From: Mycolicibacterium lutetiense | GTDB taxonomy: Bacteria > Actinomycetota > Actinomycetes > Mycobacteriales > Mycobacteriaceae | NCBI RefSeq assembly: GCF_017876775.1 | Contig: NZ_JAGIOP010000002.1 | Location: forward strand, 1-64,000 | Length of the DNA stretch: 64,000 nt | Reading direction: 5' to 3' | In this document: in pieces, positions 33,210-41,053 of the stretch | How positions within the stretch are numbered: the first letter of the stretch is position 1 | Layout of the letters: each line of letters begins with the position of its first letter | Translations under genes and position numbers: made by a program | Notes under the pieces: generated by a model | The model's input: only the letters and a program-made list of their open reading frames with translations | The model's database searches: none | What the model was told of the DNA's origin: nothing

Positions 33210-33539
33210 ATGAGCAACGACTGGCCCATCCCTGAGGACCTGAGCGCTGACGGCCGCAAAGCCGCCGAGACGATCCGAGACTTCTTCACCGAGAAAAACA
33301 TCACCAATCACGGTGGGGGAGGCAAGTTCTACTCGCCGCAGCAGTGGCTGGATCGCGGCGAGTTGTACGGACTGAGCTCACTGCTGATCATCACCCACGA
33401 CGGTGGTGATCATGCCGGTGCATTCAATCTCGACTACGAGCAGTACGAGCTCCATGACCAGCTGCAGACGCGGTTGCGGCCGCTCGGTGTGTTCGTCGAA
33501 GGCTGCACCGGCTGGTACAGCGCGATCCACCCCATCTGA
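33210..33539 (+). CDS. Hypothetical protein
   Basis: 109 residues from ATG 33210. Features SADGRKAAETIRDFFTEKNI, THDGGDHAGAFNLDYEQYEL and a polar C-terminus ending YSAIHPI. Codon use is typical for the window. No family recognised. Confidence 0.6.
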   Translation: MSNDWPIPEDLSADGRKAAETIRDFFTEKNITNHGGGGKFYSPQQWLDRGELYGLSSLLIITHDGGDHAGAFNLDYEQYELHDQLQTRLRPLGVFVEGCTGWYSAIHPI

Positions 33540-33690
33540 CAGATTCCTTGAAAGGGCAGACCTCATAGGCAGACTCACGACAGTCACCAACGTTGGAGCG
33601 GGAAGCCCGTGCTGTCGCCACCCGAATCTTGTTTGTGAAAGGGCGGGGGAGCGTCGGAGGTCTCCCGGGTCCGCCCCAGTGTCCTACCAG

Positions 33691-33930
33691 TCAGGCGCAG
33701 ACGAGGACGTCGCCGTTGGCGAAGGCCTCGATCTCCGCGAGATCGGCGTCAGGCACGAGCGAATCGTTTTCGTTCGCGGTTATCTTTTCGGCTCCGACGC
33801 TCGCAGTGGTCGAGAGCCATTCACTGGCACGCTGTTCAGTTGTCTCTTCTGGCTGTCGAAACCTGTCAGCCCCGAGTGTCGCTAGTTTAGAGATGGGGCT
33901 CTGCCTGCGCAAGAGTTGGCGCTGCAACAC
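33691..33930 (-). CDS. Hypothetical small protein, start uncertain
   Basis: Frame ends at TGA 33691 and reads LATLGADRFRQPEETTEQRA and DADLAEIEAFANGDVLVCA, clearly protein-like. GTG 33930 is used as start; ATG 33984 is possible. A TAGTTTAGAGA half of the recurrent palindrome lies at 33882-33892, inside this frame, so the true start may be lower or the site may serve another gene. Confidence 0.45.
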   Translation of the reverse strand: MLQRQLLRRQSPISKLATLGADRFRQPEETTEQRASEWLSTTASVGAEKITANENDSLVPDADLAEIEAFANGDVLVCA

Positions 33931-34132
33931 GCCGAAGGAGGGGCCGTCCGGGGAATCTGGGCCGCGCTGCGTCTCCTGCCCCATTTTGGCCGGCGGCGTC
34001 CCGGAGCATGCTCGCTCCCACCGCTGAGGTGGTGCGCAGCTGGCGGTCCCGGTCACGGGTTCTCGAGCCCGCGGGCAGAATGGCCGCGGTGACCCGGCCC
34101 GAGACCGTGTTCGTCAGTGTGTCGCGGTAGGT

Positions 34133-35725
34133 CTACGCTGCTGGACGCCCGTAGGCGCCGTTCTTAGGTTCCGGCGGGGCCCACAGAACCTGATGTCGCG
34201 CCCGGGTCAGGGCCACGTACAGCAGACGCAGCTGCTCGTCATCGTCGTCATCGATCGGAACGTCGCCCATATCGACCAAGACACGATCCCAGGTTCCGCC
34301 TTTGGCTTTATGCACGGTGGAGACGGTGACGTCGGCGCCTGAAGGGTCCCCCACCAGAGCCTGAGCCAGTGTTTTGATCGCGGATACCCCGTACTTGAGA
34401 ACTGCCAGCACCTGGTCTCGCAGCTCCTCGTTTTCGGGGTCCTCTTCATAGAGCCAGTCGTTCCAAAGCGCAAGGTCGGTGAACCCCTGCAACACAGTGT
34501 CTTTCGCCTCTTCGGCTCTGCCGTCTTCGACGAGTTCAACATCCCGGGCCAGTCGCTCCAACGCGACGATGTCGATCGTTGAGTGCACGCGGCGGCCGGC
34601 CGCGAGCTGAAGCATGATGTGTTCGATCACGCGGGCGTTGGTGCGGCACACCACTGCGGTGACGGCGTGGGTATCGCTGTCGCTGTATTGGTGGTGCACC
34701 TGCCCACCCTCCGGCCCAATCCCGACGAGGCGGATTCCAGTTCGGGCAGGGTCAAGCAGGTCGAGAACCTTGTTGGCCTCCGCGGCGATGGCGGGGCCGA
34801 AGCGGCGGCACTCTGTGAGCGGCAAGGCCCGGACTCCGGGCCGCATCACGAAGTCCTGCATGGCGTCGACGCTTCCAGTGAACGTGTAGATCTGTTGGTT
34901 CTCGTCGCCTACCAGGGCCAGCTGTACCCGGCCCTGCTGGGCCATGACGACTTGAGCTAGTACGGGGTTTGCGTCTTGGGCTTCGTCGTAGAGCAGCACG
35001 TCGCCGGGGCTGCCGATGATCGGCGCACTCAACGCCCACGCTTTCAAAAAGTGCTGGTGGCTCGTTCCCAGCGGGCTGTCGGGATCCGACAGTTCGTCCC
35101 ACATGCCTCGTGCGCATGTGATCAGCTCCCGGCGCACGATCGGCCGCATCTCTTTGGGCATCCCTGCCAGTGACGGCACATGCATCCAGTCAATCTCGGG
35201 TTCTGCGGACTGACAGAACTTCTCCACCGTCTTGCGCGTCAGTGTCAGAAACCGACGTTGCAACGAGAATCTCGGATCCCGGGACGGCACGATAACCCCC
35301 ACGCACTTTCCGGTGCCGGGCTCCAGCTTCAATACGGCGTCAAGACACCGTGCGGCGCGGGGGACACCGAGCAGGCGCATCTCCTCGGCCATGCGAAGAG
35401 AGTGCTTATTGAGCCGCTCCACCCAGTGCCGCAGCGCCGGGGTCGCCCGGCAGGTGCGGTTGGCCAGTGAGTGCGCGGTGGAGGCACGTGCGTTGGTGAG
35501 CCCGTACTCGGAGAATGTGGCCTGCACCTCGTCCGCGTTGCGTCGATTGAACGTGATGTACCAGGCTGTGGCACCGGGCCGATGATCCCGCTGAGCCTGT
35601 GCGATCAAGGCCAGGGTGCTCGACTTTCCGGTTCCCGCCAGTGCTTGTACGGCGAGGTCTTCACCACGGAGATACGCATCGATCACGGCCTGCTGCTCGG
35701 CGGAGGGGACGAACGGAACGGGCAC
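34133..35725 (-). CDS. UvrD-like superfamily 1 DNA helicase
   Basis: 530 residues from GTG 35725, with AAGGAGAG upstream. Motifs: Q-motif SAEQQAVIDA, Walker A ALAGTGKSSTL, WYITFNRRNADEV (Ia), LYDEAQDANP (II), GDENQQIYTFTGS (III), VSTVHKAKGGTWD (V) and YVALTRARHQ (VI). This is a compact 3'-5' helicase of the UvrD/F-box helicase type common on phages and plasmids, likely in replication or repair. The recurrent palindrome lies 24-43 bases before its start, so it appears to belong to the same regulon as the XRE genes. Confidence 0.88.
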   Translation of the reverse strand: MPVPFVPSAEQQAVIDAYLRGEDLAVQALAGTGKSSTLALIAQAQRDHRPGATAWYITFNRRNADEVQATFSEYGLTNARASTAHSLANRTCRATPALRHWVERLNKHSLRMAEEMRLLGVPRAARCLDAVLKLEPGTGKCVGVIVPSRDPRFSLQRRFLTLTRKTVEKFCQSAEPEIDWMHVPSLAGMPKEMRPIVRRELITCARGMWDELSDPDSPLGTSHQHFLKAWALSAPIIGSPGDVLLYDEAQDANPVLAQVVMAQQGRVQLALVGDENQQIYTFTGSVDAMQDFVMRPGVRALPLTECRRFGPAIAAEANKVLDLLDPARTGIRLVGIGPEGGQVHHQYSDSDTHAVTAVVCRTNARVIEHIMLQLAAGRRVHSTIDIVALERLARDVELVEDGRAEEAKDTVLQGFTDLALWNDWLYEEDPENEELRDQVLAVLKYGVSAIKTLAQALVGDPSGADVTVSTVHKAKGGTWDRVLVDMGDVPIDDDDDEQLRLLYVALTRARHQVLWAPPEPKNGAYGRPAA

Positions 35726-35748
35726 AACGACTCTCCTTGCTCAACGAA

Positions 35749-35768
35749 ATCTCTAAAAAAGAGAGTAT
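35749..35768 (-). promoter_or_regulatory. Recurrent palindromic element, copy b
   Basis: Minus strand ATACTCTCTTTTTTAGAGAT, 24-43 bases upstream of the helicase start at 35725. Confidence 0.7.
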
Positions 35769-35840
35769 CTAGGAGTTCGTGCACTGCAACCGAATCAGTG
35801 CGCCACGCCGAGGCGTATGACCGCCCCAACAAGGATTACG

Positions 35841-36143
35841 TCACGCCGTGAGGCTGAGTTCAACCTCAGCGCAGTCGACGCAGACACCGAGACCTGCATG
35901 CGGGCAGAGGCTGAAATGGATACCGCATCGCGAACACAGCCGCCGTACGCTGTGCTCGGCGTCAGAGATCCCGTATGAATCGCGGTGGTTACCGGCTCGG
36001 GCCTCCGACGGCCGGCGTGGTGGGCCGGGCGGGTCGAGTGCGAGAAGCTCCAGGAAAAGCCGATCATCGTCAGTCACCGGCCGATACGGAGCGTGGACCG
36101 GGAGCATGTCTTCGGTGACGTCGAAAATGCTGATGGCCTTCAC
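35841..36143 (-). CDS. Hypothetical zinc-ribbon protein
   Basis: 100 residues if GTG 36143 is the start; the frame is open further upstream, overlapping the preceding gene, and GTG 36213 is an alternative. The C-terminus has paired cysteines (RLCSRCG and VCVDCAE) with CPH between, a probable zinc ribbon. Follows the 231-residue gene closely and is probably in its operon. Confidence 0.55.
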   Translation of the reverse strand: MKAISIFDVTEDMLPVHAPYRPVTDDDRLFLELLALDPPGPPRRPSEARAGNHRDSYGISDAEHSVRRLCSRCGIHFSLCPHAGLGVCVDCAEVELSLTA

Positions 36144-36171
36144 TGCGCCGCCGGACCCCCAGATGACATCC

Positions 36172-36867
36172 TCATCGCCCTCCTTCGAAAAGGACCACTC
36201 GCCAGGCGTGCGCACGTCCCGCGGCGGCTTCGAAGTCGCCGACAGATGGTCCGTGTGTGTTCGATAACTCCCGTGAGTACCGCCGCAGCGCCTCGTCATG
36301 GGAGGGGAGGCCGATACTTGACCGCAGCACGGATAAGTATGCGTCGACGAAGACACGCAACGTGTCGGGGATGTCGCCGGGGACCGTGTCGATCCACCGG
36401 GAGAGCGGCGCTGATGCCTGAAGCTCAGCGGCGTACCCGATCACGGCGAGGAAGTTGCCGATGCAGGCGTGGATCTCGTCCTTCGCCACCGCTTCGTATG
36501 TCGGGTGGTCATGTTCGAGTGCGCGAGCCGCGTCTGCTCCACCCTGGTCGAAGGCGGCGTGCCACTGCTCCTGGGCGATTCTCGCGGTGCGTCGTTCCTC
36601 CAGCGCGGCTGCGAATTCGAAGAGTCGGTAACTGCCGGCTCGCGCACGCAGGCGAGTAAAGCCGGCGGCCGGGTCTGAATCGTCGACGATGTCCGGCAAC
36701 AGAACTACGTAACGGTTGAACTCGGCGATCAGCCAGGCGAATGCGTCGGCCCGCAGGCTCTGGCCTCGCGTTCTTGCTGCAGTCTCGTGGCATCCCAACC
36801 ACTCTGTGTCCGGGTGCCCATCGCCGCCGAATCCGATGTTGGTGTCCGGGGAGACCTCCGCGCTCAC
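36172..36867 (-). CDS. Hypothetical helical protein
   Basis: 231 residues from GTG 36867, preceded by AAGGAGGAGG. Mostly alpha-helical and charged (RLFEFAAALEERRTARIAQE, FVDAYLSVLRSSIGLPSHDE). A copy of the recurrent palindrome lies 61-79 bases before the start. No family recognised. Confidence 0.65.
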   Translation of the reverse strand: MSAEVSPDTNIGFGGDGHPDTEWLGCHETAARTRGQSLRADAFAWLIAEFNRYVVLLPDIVDDSDPAAGFTRLRARAGSYRLFEFAAALEERRTARIAQEQWHAAFDQGGADAARALEHDHPTYEAVAKDEIHACIGNFLAVIGYAAELQASAPLSRWIDTVPGDIPDTLRVFVDAYLSVLRSSIGLPSHDEALRRYSRELSNTHGPSVGDFEAAAGRAHAWRVVLFEGGR

Positions 36868-36927
36868 CGAATCCTCCTCCTTCACACACCGCTGTCTCGC
36901 TCTCGTCCGAAAAGAGAGCGGGCCCCT

Positions 36928-36946
36928 GTCGCTAAAGTGGAGAATA
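36928..36946 (-). promoter_or_regulatory. Recurrent palindromic element, copy c
   Basis: Minus strand TATTCTCCACTTTAGCGAC, upstream of the gene starting at 36867. A second weaker palindrome, CGCTCTCTTTTCGGACGAGA, lies about 20 bases nearer the gene. Confidence 0.6.
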
Positions 36947-37067
36947 GGATCGACGGTGGGAATCACCTCAAAGCAACTGCGCGCCACGCCGGGGGAGCGG
37001 TCGGGGGGGACGTGCGGCTGTGATGTGTCGACGCACCCCGGCCGCGTGTGGCGAGTGCGGGACAAGG

Positions 37068-37244
37068 TCAAGACTCGGCGTTGGCGGCGTTCCAGCCCCG
37101 GCTGAAAGCTGCCAGCAGGTGCGTCTTCTCACCGACTGCGGCGTCGGCGACCTCGGCCATGATGGTGGGATCCAGAGCCGCGGCTGCCGGGCGACCGGCG
37201 GCGAAAGCGTTACGGCCCAGCTGCTCAGCTTGTCGATCGTCCAC
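37068..37244 (-). CDS. Hypothetical small protein
   Basis: 58 residues from GTG 37244, with AAGGGGAAG upstream; a longer form from ATG 37280 is possible. Reads AEQLGRNAFAAGRPAAAALD and GEKTHLLAAFSRGWNAANAE, predicted helical. No family recognised. Confidence 0.5.
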   Translation of the reverse strand: MDDRQAEQLGRNAFAAGRPAAAALDPTIMAEVADAAVGEKTHLLAAFSRGWNAANAES

Positions 37245-37396
37245 GGGCTCTTCCCCTTTCCCTGTGCACAATTCGCGCACACTGCCGACTTTGATCCATC
37301 CGCGGTGCGGATGTTCCGCAGACTTGCGGCTGGCGCAGTGAAACCGCGTGTGAGGCGCGATTGCGTCGGCGAAAGGCGTGCCGGGTGAGTAACGAA

Positions 37397-37900
37397 TTAG
37401 CGATCGCGGGAAGGGGCGCGCCTCGTGGTCTTCTTGGCTACAGCTTTGCGCGGGGCCTTGGCGGGCGTGGATTTCTTCGCAGTCACGGCTGCCTTTTTAG
37501 CGGGGGCTTTAGCGACTTTGACTGGCGCAGACTTCTTCACGGCGGGGGCCGCGACTTTCTTGGTAGGAGCTTTCTTCGCACTTCGAGGAGAGGTGTTGGC
37601 CGGAACCGATTCCGGAGCCAGTCTGCGTGCGCGCCGGACACGGGCCATCGCCCGTTCATCGCCGGAGATCGCCTGCATCATGATGTGCGAGGGGATGTCG
37701 TAGGCCCGGGATAGGGCGTCAAGTTCTGGAACACGGCATGGCCGGTCGCCGATCTCGATCCGAGAGAGGACTGCGCGATTGACGTTGGATGCCTCCGCGC
37801 CGGCATCGAGATCCATCCCCACTGCTGCGCGTGCCTGACGCAGCACCGCTCCCACTGCCTCGTCGGTCAGGTCGTAGGTGCGCTGGGGGTGAATAGGCAC
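37397..37900 (-). CDS. XRE-type DNA-binding protein with histone H1-like tail
   Basis: 167 residues from GTG 37900. Residues 1-80 form a Cro/C1-type helix-turn-helix (DAGAEASNVNRAVLSRIEIG then RPCRVPELDALSRAYDI). Residues 95-167 are a Lys/Ala/Pro-rich tail (PAKKAAVTAKKSTPAKAPRK) like histone H1 or HupB C-termini, suggesting non-specific DNA compaction joined to specific binding. The recurrent palindrome lies 36-54 bases upstream of its start, so it may bind its own promoter. Shares the unusual vLSRIExGxRPCR helix with the protein at 40387. Confidence 0.8.
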   Translation of the reverse strand: MPIHPQRTYDLTDEAVGAVLRQARAAVGMDLDAGAEASNVNRAVLSRIEIGDRPCRVPELDALSRAYDIPSHIMMQAISGDERAMARVRRARRLAPESVPANTSPRSAKKAPTKKVAAPAVKKSAPVKVAKAPAKKAAVTAKKSTPAKAPRKAVAKKTTRRAPSRDR

Positions 37901-37935
37901 AGTGCGTCCTTCCGCTTTAACCGAGGCGCGTTCAC

Positions 37936-37954
37936 GTCTCTAACGTGGAGATTA
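37936..37954 (-). promoter_or_regulatory. Recurrent palindromic element, copy d
   Basis: Minus strand TAATCTCCACGTTAGAGAC, upstream of the XRE/H1-like gene. The rest of 37901-38264 shows no gene. Confidence 0.65.
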
Positions 37955-38264
37955 TGGCAAAACCACCCGTGGCGGCTACCGTAACAGCGCAGGGACGTGA
38001 CATGTTGGCGAAAACAGGCGTTTCCGGCAGCGCTGAGTCTTGGAGCATGCCCCCTCGGAGAGATCGAGCGGGCCACATGGCGCGCAACACGCTCGCTGCG
38101 GGCGATGCGCGAGCGGTGGTGTGAACGCATCGTTTGCGGAACCTAGCAGCACGACACTGGAGATGAACCCACCCAGTCGAAGTTCTCTGCCTGCGTGATA
38201 GCTAAGTTTTTGCTGACACGCGCCACATGCGCCGTGTCATGTCCGCATCGGAGACAGTGCGGGC

Positions 38265-38681
38265 ATGACACCAGACGCGATCGCAGCGATCCTGGTCCTT
38301 CTGTCCAAGGTCCAGGGAACTCCGTACATCCCCGGGGGCAACAGCGCCGCGGGAACCGACTGTTCTGGGTTGGCGTCCTGGGTAGCCAACACCGCGGTGG
38401 GACGCGACCCATTCTCGGGGCGATTCAGCACCGCCGACGAGGCATCCGAACTGGCTTCCCGCGGGTTCGTCCAAGGCACAGCACCCAATGCCCTGGTAAT
38501 TGGGTGGAACGCGTCGCACACCGCGGTGACGTTGCCCGACGGTACAGCGGTGTCCTCCGGTGAAGGTGGCGGGGTGAAGTTCGGCGGCCCAGGTGCCTAC
38601 CAGCGCCAGTTCACCCACTACATGCATCTGCCGGTTGTTGCGGATACGCCACCCGAAACGCCCGCGCCACCTCGGGCATAG
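38265..38681 (+). CDS. NlpC/P60-like cell-wall peptidase
   Basis: 138 residues from ATG 38265. The catalytic Cys sits in GTDCSGLASWVANTAVG and the His in WNASHTAVTLPDG, with a Pro-rich C-terminal tail (VVADTPPETPAPPRA). This is the Cys-His arrangement of NlpC/P60 D,L-endopeptidases. No signal peptide is visible, so export may need another route or the protein may act from a complex. On a replicon with secretion genes it could open peptidoglycan for transfer or secretion; that link is inference. Confidence 0.75.
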   Translation: MTPDAIAAILVLLSKVQGTPYIPGGNSAAGTDCSGLASWVANTAVGRDPFSGRFSTADEASELASRGFVQGTAPNALVIGWNASHTAVTLPDGTAVSSGEGGGVKFGGPGAYQRQFTHYMHLPVVADTPPETPAPPRA

Positions 38682-39245
38682 GCCCGAGTACACGGCTGCG
38701 GTCGACGTACCGGTTCTAGATGCCCCCCGCGGACGCTCCGGCACCAGACCTCGATCCCCGCCGACGTGTCTGGCCCCGAGATGGTTCCAGCTGAAGCCCC
38801 GCCTTCCGGTGCGAGTGCGCCCCCCTGAATGCAATAAGTCGACCCGGCTGAGTGCAGCGGGTTACACCGTCGCTGCTGATCGGTTTTGCGGCCGGCTCCG
38901 ATCGCTGCGATTCTCCGGACCATGGCGGGCCATGAGAGTTCGACCTCCCCGCCCGGTGTCGCGCCGTGCTACGCGAGTGGAGCCCAAATCGAGACCCAGG
39001 ATGCGTCCGGGTTCACCGTCGAGCGGCACCGGCCGGCGACACGCACTGTCGCTGCCGATGTGCCTCGGGGTCCCCCCGCCACTGCGGCGGCGATGCCCCG
39101 CGTAGGGGCGTCCGATGCGCTCCCAACTTGTGTCGTGTCACGAATGCCGCGCCCATCTGTTCGAACAGGTTTTCGACAGACCGGTTCCCGTCTCCGGGTC
39201 CCGTATTCCGGCTGAATTTGTCGGATGTAAATTGTCCCGGCCGCG
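38682..39245. other. Non-coding stretch before the nested inverted repeat
   Basis: No frame on either strand looks coding. The stretch GGATGTAAATTG near its right end (39223-39234) repeats the TGTAAATT found in the outer repeat arm. Confidence 0.4.
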
Positions 39246-39603
39246 CTGAACCTCCCCGTACTTCGATGTAAATTACCCGTTTGACCTGCGGTAACTGTCA
39301 GAGGTCTGGTTACTTCACCGCTCAGCTGGGCAAACATGCAGCTGTCGTGGGAATGGGGGGTGCCTCCGACAGCGGATATTCTCTGTTTCAGAGAGAATGC
39401 AGGTAAAGATACGTATCTAGAACAACTAACTAATTAGCTTTCATCTATAGACCCTGTTGCCTTCCGTTACGCCGAGCTGTCCGAGGCACCCCCCATTCCC
39501 ACGACAGCTACGCATTGGTGCAGGTGAACCGAAAAGTCACCGATTTACTGACAGTTACCGCAGGTCAAATGGGTAATTTACGGTGAAACTCGGGGAGGTC
39601 TAG
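39246..39603. repeat. Nested inverted repeats around an AT-rich core (candidate replication or transfer origin)
   Basis: Outer arms at about 39246-39301 and 39548-39603 are imperfect complements over some 55 bases (GTAAATTACCC...GCGGTAACTGTCAG is the best part). Inner arms at 39340-39372 and 39477-39509 match at all but one of 33 positions. The 104-base core (39373-39476) is AT-rich and contains a copy of the recurrent palindrome and GATACGTATC. No gene lies within about 180 bases. The layout fits an origin or partition site. Confidence 0.75.
39377..39398. promoter_or_regulatory. Recurrent palindromic element, copy inside the nested repeat
   Basis: ATTCTCTGTTTCAGAGAGAA, variant of the regulon palindrome, at the left edge of the AT-rich core. 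Confidence 0.55.
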
Positions 39604-39791
39604 CTAGCGGCGAATCATGTCGGCCGGCTGAACCGGAAACGAATGCGCGCAAGCGCCAGGGATGAATCGGACCGGAAGGCGAGTTCCAGGATTCCGAGCA
39701 GGGCTCGATGGGAGCTCCACTGGCTCCAGTAGTTGGAGGCGATCCGAGCGCCCCTTCCGGCGCCGCGGGGAGGACTGCACGGTCGGCTCGG

Positions 39792-40300
39792 TCAGTTGGT
39801 CTCGACGTCGGCGTAGCGGCCATCGACAAGCGGTGGTGCGCCGTGTTCTGAGAGGTGTGTCCGCCACATGGGCGCAACGGCCAGTCCGAGCAGGTGGGGA
39901 AAGTGGGACCAGCGCTGCGAGGCTGAGATGCTCACCGGGGCGACGACGCGCCGATATCGGAAGCGCAGCAGCGACAAGTCCTCACGTATCTCGCCGCTGA
40001 GAGCGGCGTGCAGGGAGCGCCCGAGAACTGCGGCGGCTGCGAATGGCGCCGGCCGTGATCATCGCCAGTTGCCGCCTCACTGAGGTCGACGCGCCCGTCG
40101 ACGCGGTGCCGGATGAAGTTCCGGGTGTCGGCTTCGGGGCTCGGTGTGAGAATTTCGGCAGCCTCGTTGATGTGGTGCGCGACCGGCGGTGTGGCCCACC
40201 AAAGGGATTCGGCGCTGAGGGTGGGCGGCTGGTGTCACCGTGGGTCGCCGTAATTCTCAGTGCCGGTTTCTGCCCATCGTGCGGCAACGTGATTCGAGCG
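39792..40300 (-). pseudogene. Decayed gene with frameshifts
   Basis: The end of the frame (39792-40030) reads LHAALSGEIREDLSLLRFRY and APPLVDGRYADVETN and looks coding; TTG 39977 could start it. Further upstream, another minus frame (about 40240-40080) reads HHINEAAEILTPSPEADTRN and FIRHRVDGRVDLSE, also protein-like, but stops and frame changes separate the parts. Most likely a broken gene of about 150-170 codons. No family recognised. Confidence 0.4.
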
Positions 40301-40386
40301 GGTTAGTAGCAGCCGTCAGCGCATAGCGCGGCATGGTGTTCGCCGGCGTCCCGGAATGCGACGTTGCTTTCGATGCTGGGGTCGCA

Positions 40387-40716
40387 TCAAACAATTGCAC
40401 TGTTCTTGGCTTTGCGGCGCCGGCCGTCAGAAGCCTGTGTGATGGTGCGCTGGCGGGCTTGCTCCAGCAGCTTGTCCACCGGGATGGGCAAGGCCGCGGC
40501 AATGGTGGACAGCTCGGTGGCGCGGCAGGGGCGCTGACCGAGCTCGATACGTGAGAGCACCCTTACGTCGATGCCGGTGTCACGGGAGAGCTGGTTCTGG
40601 CTGATTCCACGGTTCTGACGTTCGATACGAATGATTGCCCCGATCCGCGCGTCGGTCAACCGAGGCCGCTTCTGGGCGCGGATGCACTGCGCGGGGCGCG
40701 TGCCTGAGGTGGTCAT
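40387..40716 (-). CDS. XRE-family regulator
   Basis: 109 residues from ATG 40716. Helix-turn-helix IIRIERQNRGISQNQLSRDT then VRVLSRIELGQRPCRATELS. The same vLSRIExGxRPCR recognition region occurs in the XRE/H1-like protein at 37397, so the two are paralogous DNA binders. The recurrent palindrome lies 30-48 bases before the start. It is divergent from eccB and may control it. Confidence 0.85.
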   Translation of the reverse strand: MTTSGTRPAQCIRAQKRPRLTDARIGAIIRIERQNRGISQNQLSRDTGIDVRVLSRIELGQRPCRATELSTIAAALPIPVDKLLEQARQRTITQASDGRRRKAKNSAIV

Positions 40717-41053
40717 CGTCGAGTGTCTCCGTCGTGTCGTGGGTAGTCTCTAAAGTAGAGAACTTTAGTTTTGATCGTATGTGACGGGAACAGGCGCTGC
40801 AAGGCGCGGGTGGCCTGTGCATGTTGTCCCAGCTGTGGAGGGAACCCGCCGGGAATGGTGGGGGATACAGCGTTTTCGGTCACCCTACGAGGTCCGATAC
40901 GCACATCACTACATGCAGCGCCACGCCCATCACGCACACGGCGGGTGCGCTAACCCGCGCCCCACCCGCGCCGTGGCGGATCAATCGACCACGCTCAGCC
41001 CCCGAACGCGCCGCTAGCAACAGGCCCGGCGCCGGTGATCGAGGAGGTATCGG
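40717..41053. promoter_or_regulatory. Divergent intergenic region, XRE gene and eccB
   Basis: 337 bases without a gene. Contains the recurrent palindrome copy e at 40746-40764 and the eccB ribosome binding site (GAGGAGGT at 41040-41047). Confidence 0.5.
40746..40764 (-). promoter_or_regulatory. Recurrent palindromic element, copy e
   Basis: Minus strand AGTTCTCTACTTTAGAGAC, one of the best copies, upstream of the XRE gene at 40716. Confidence 0.7.
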
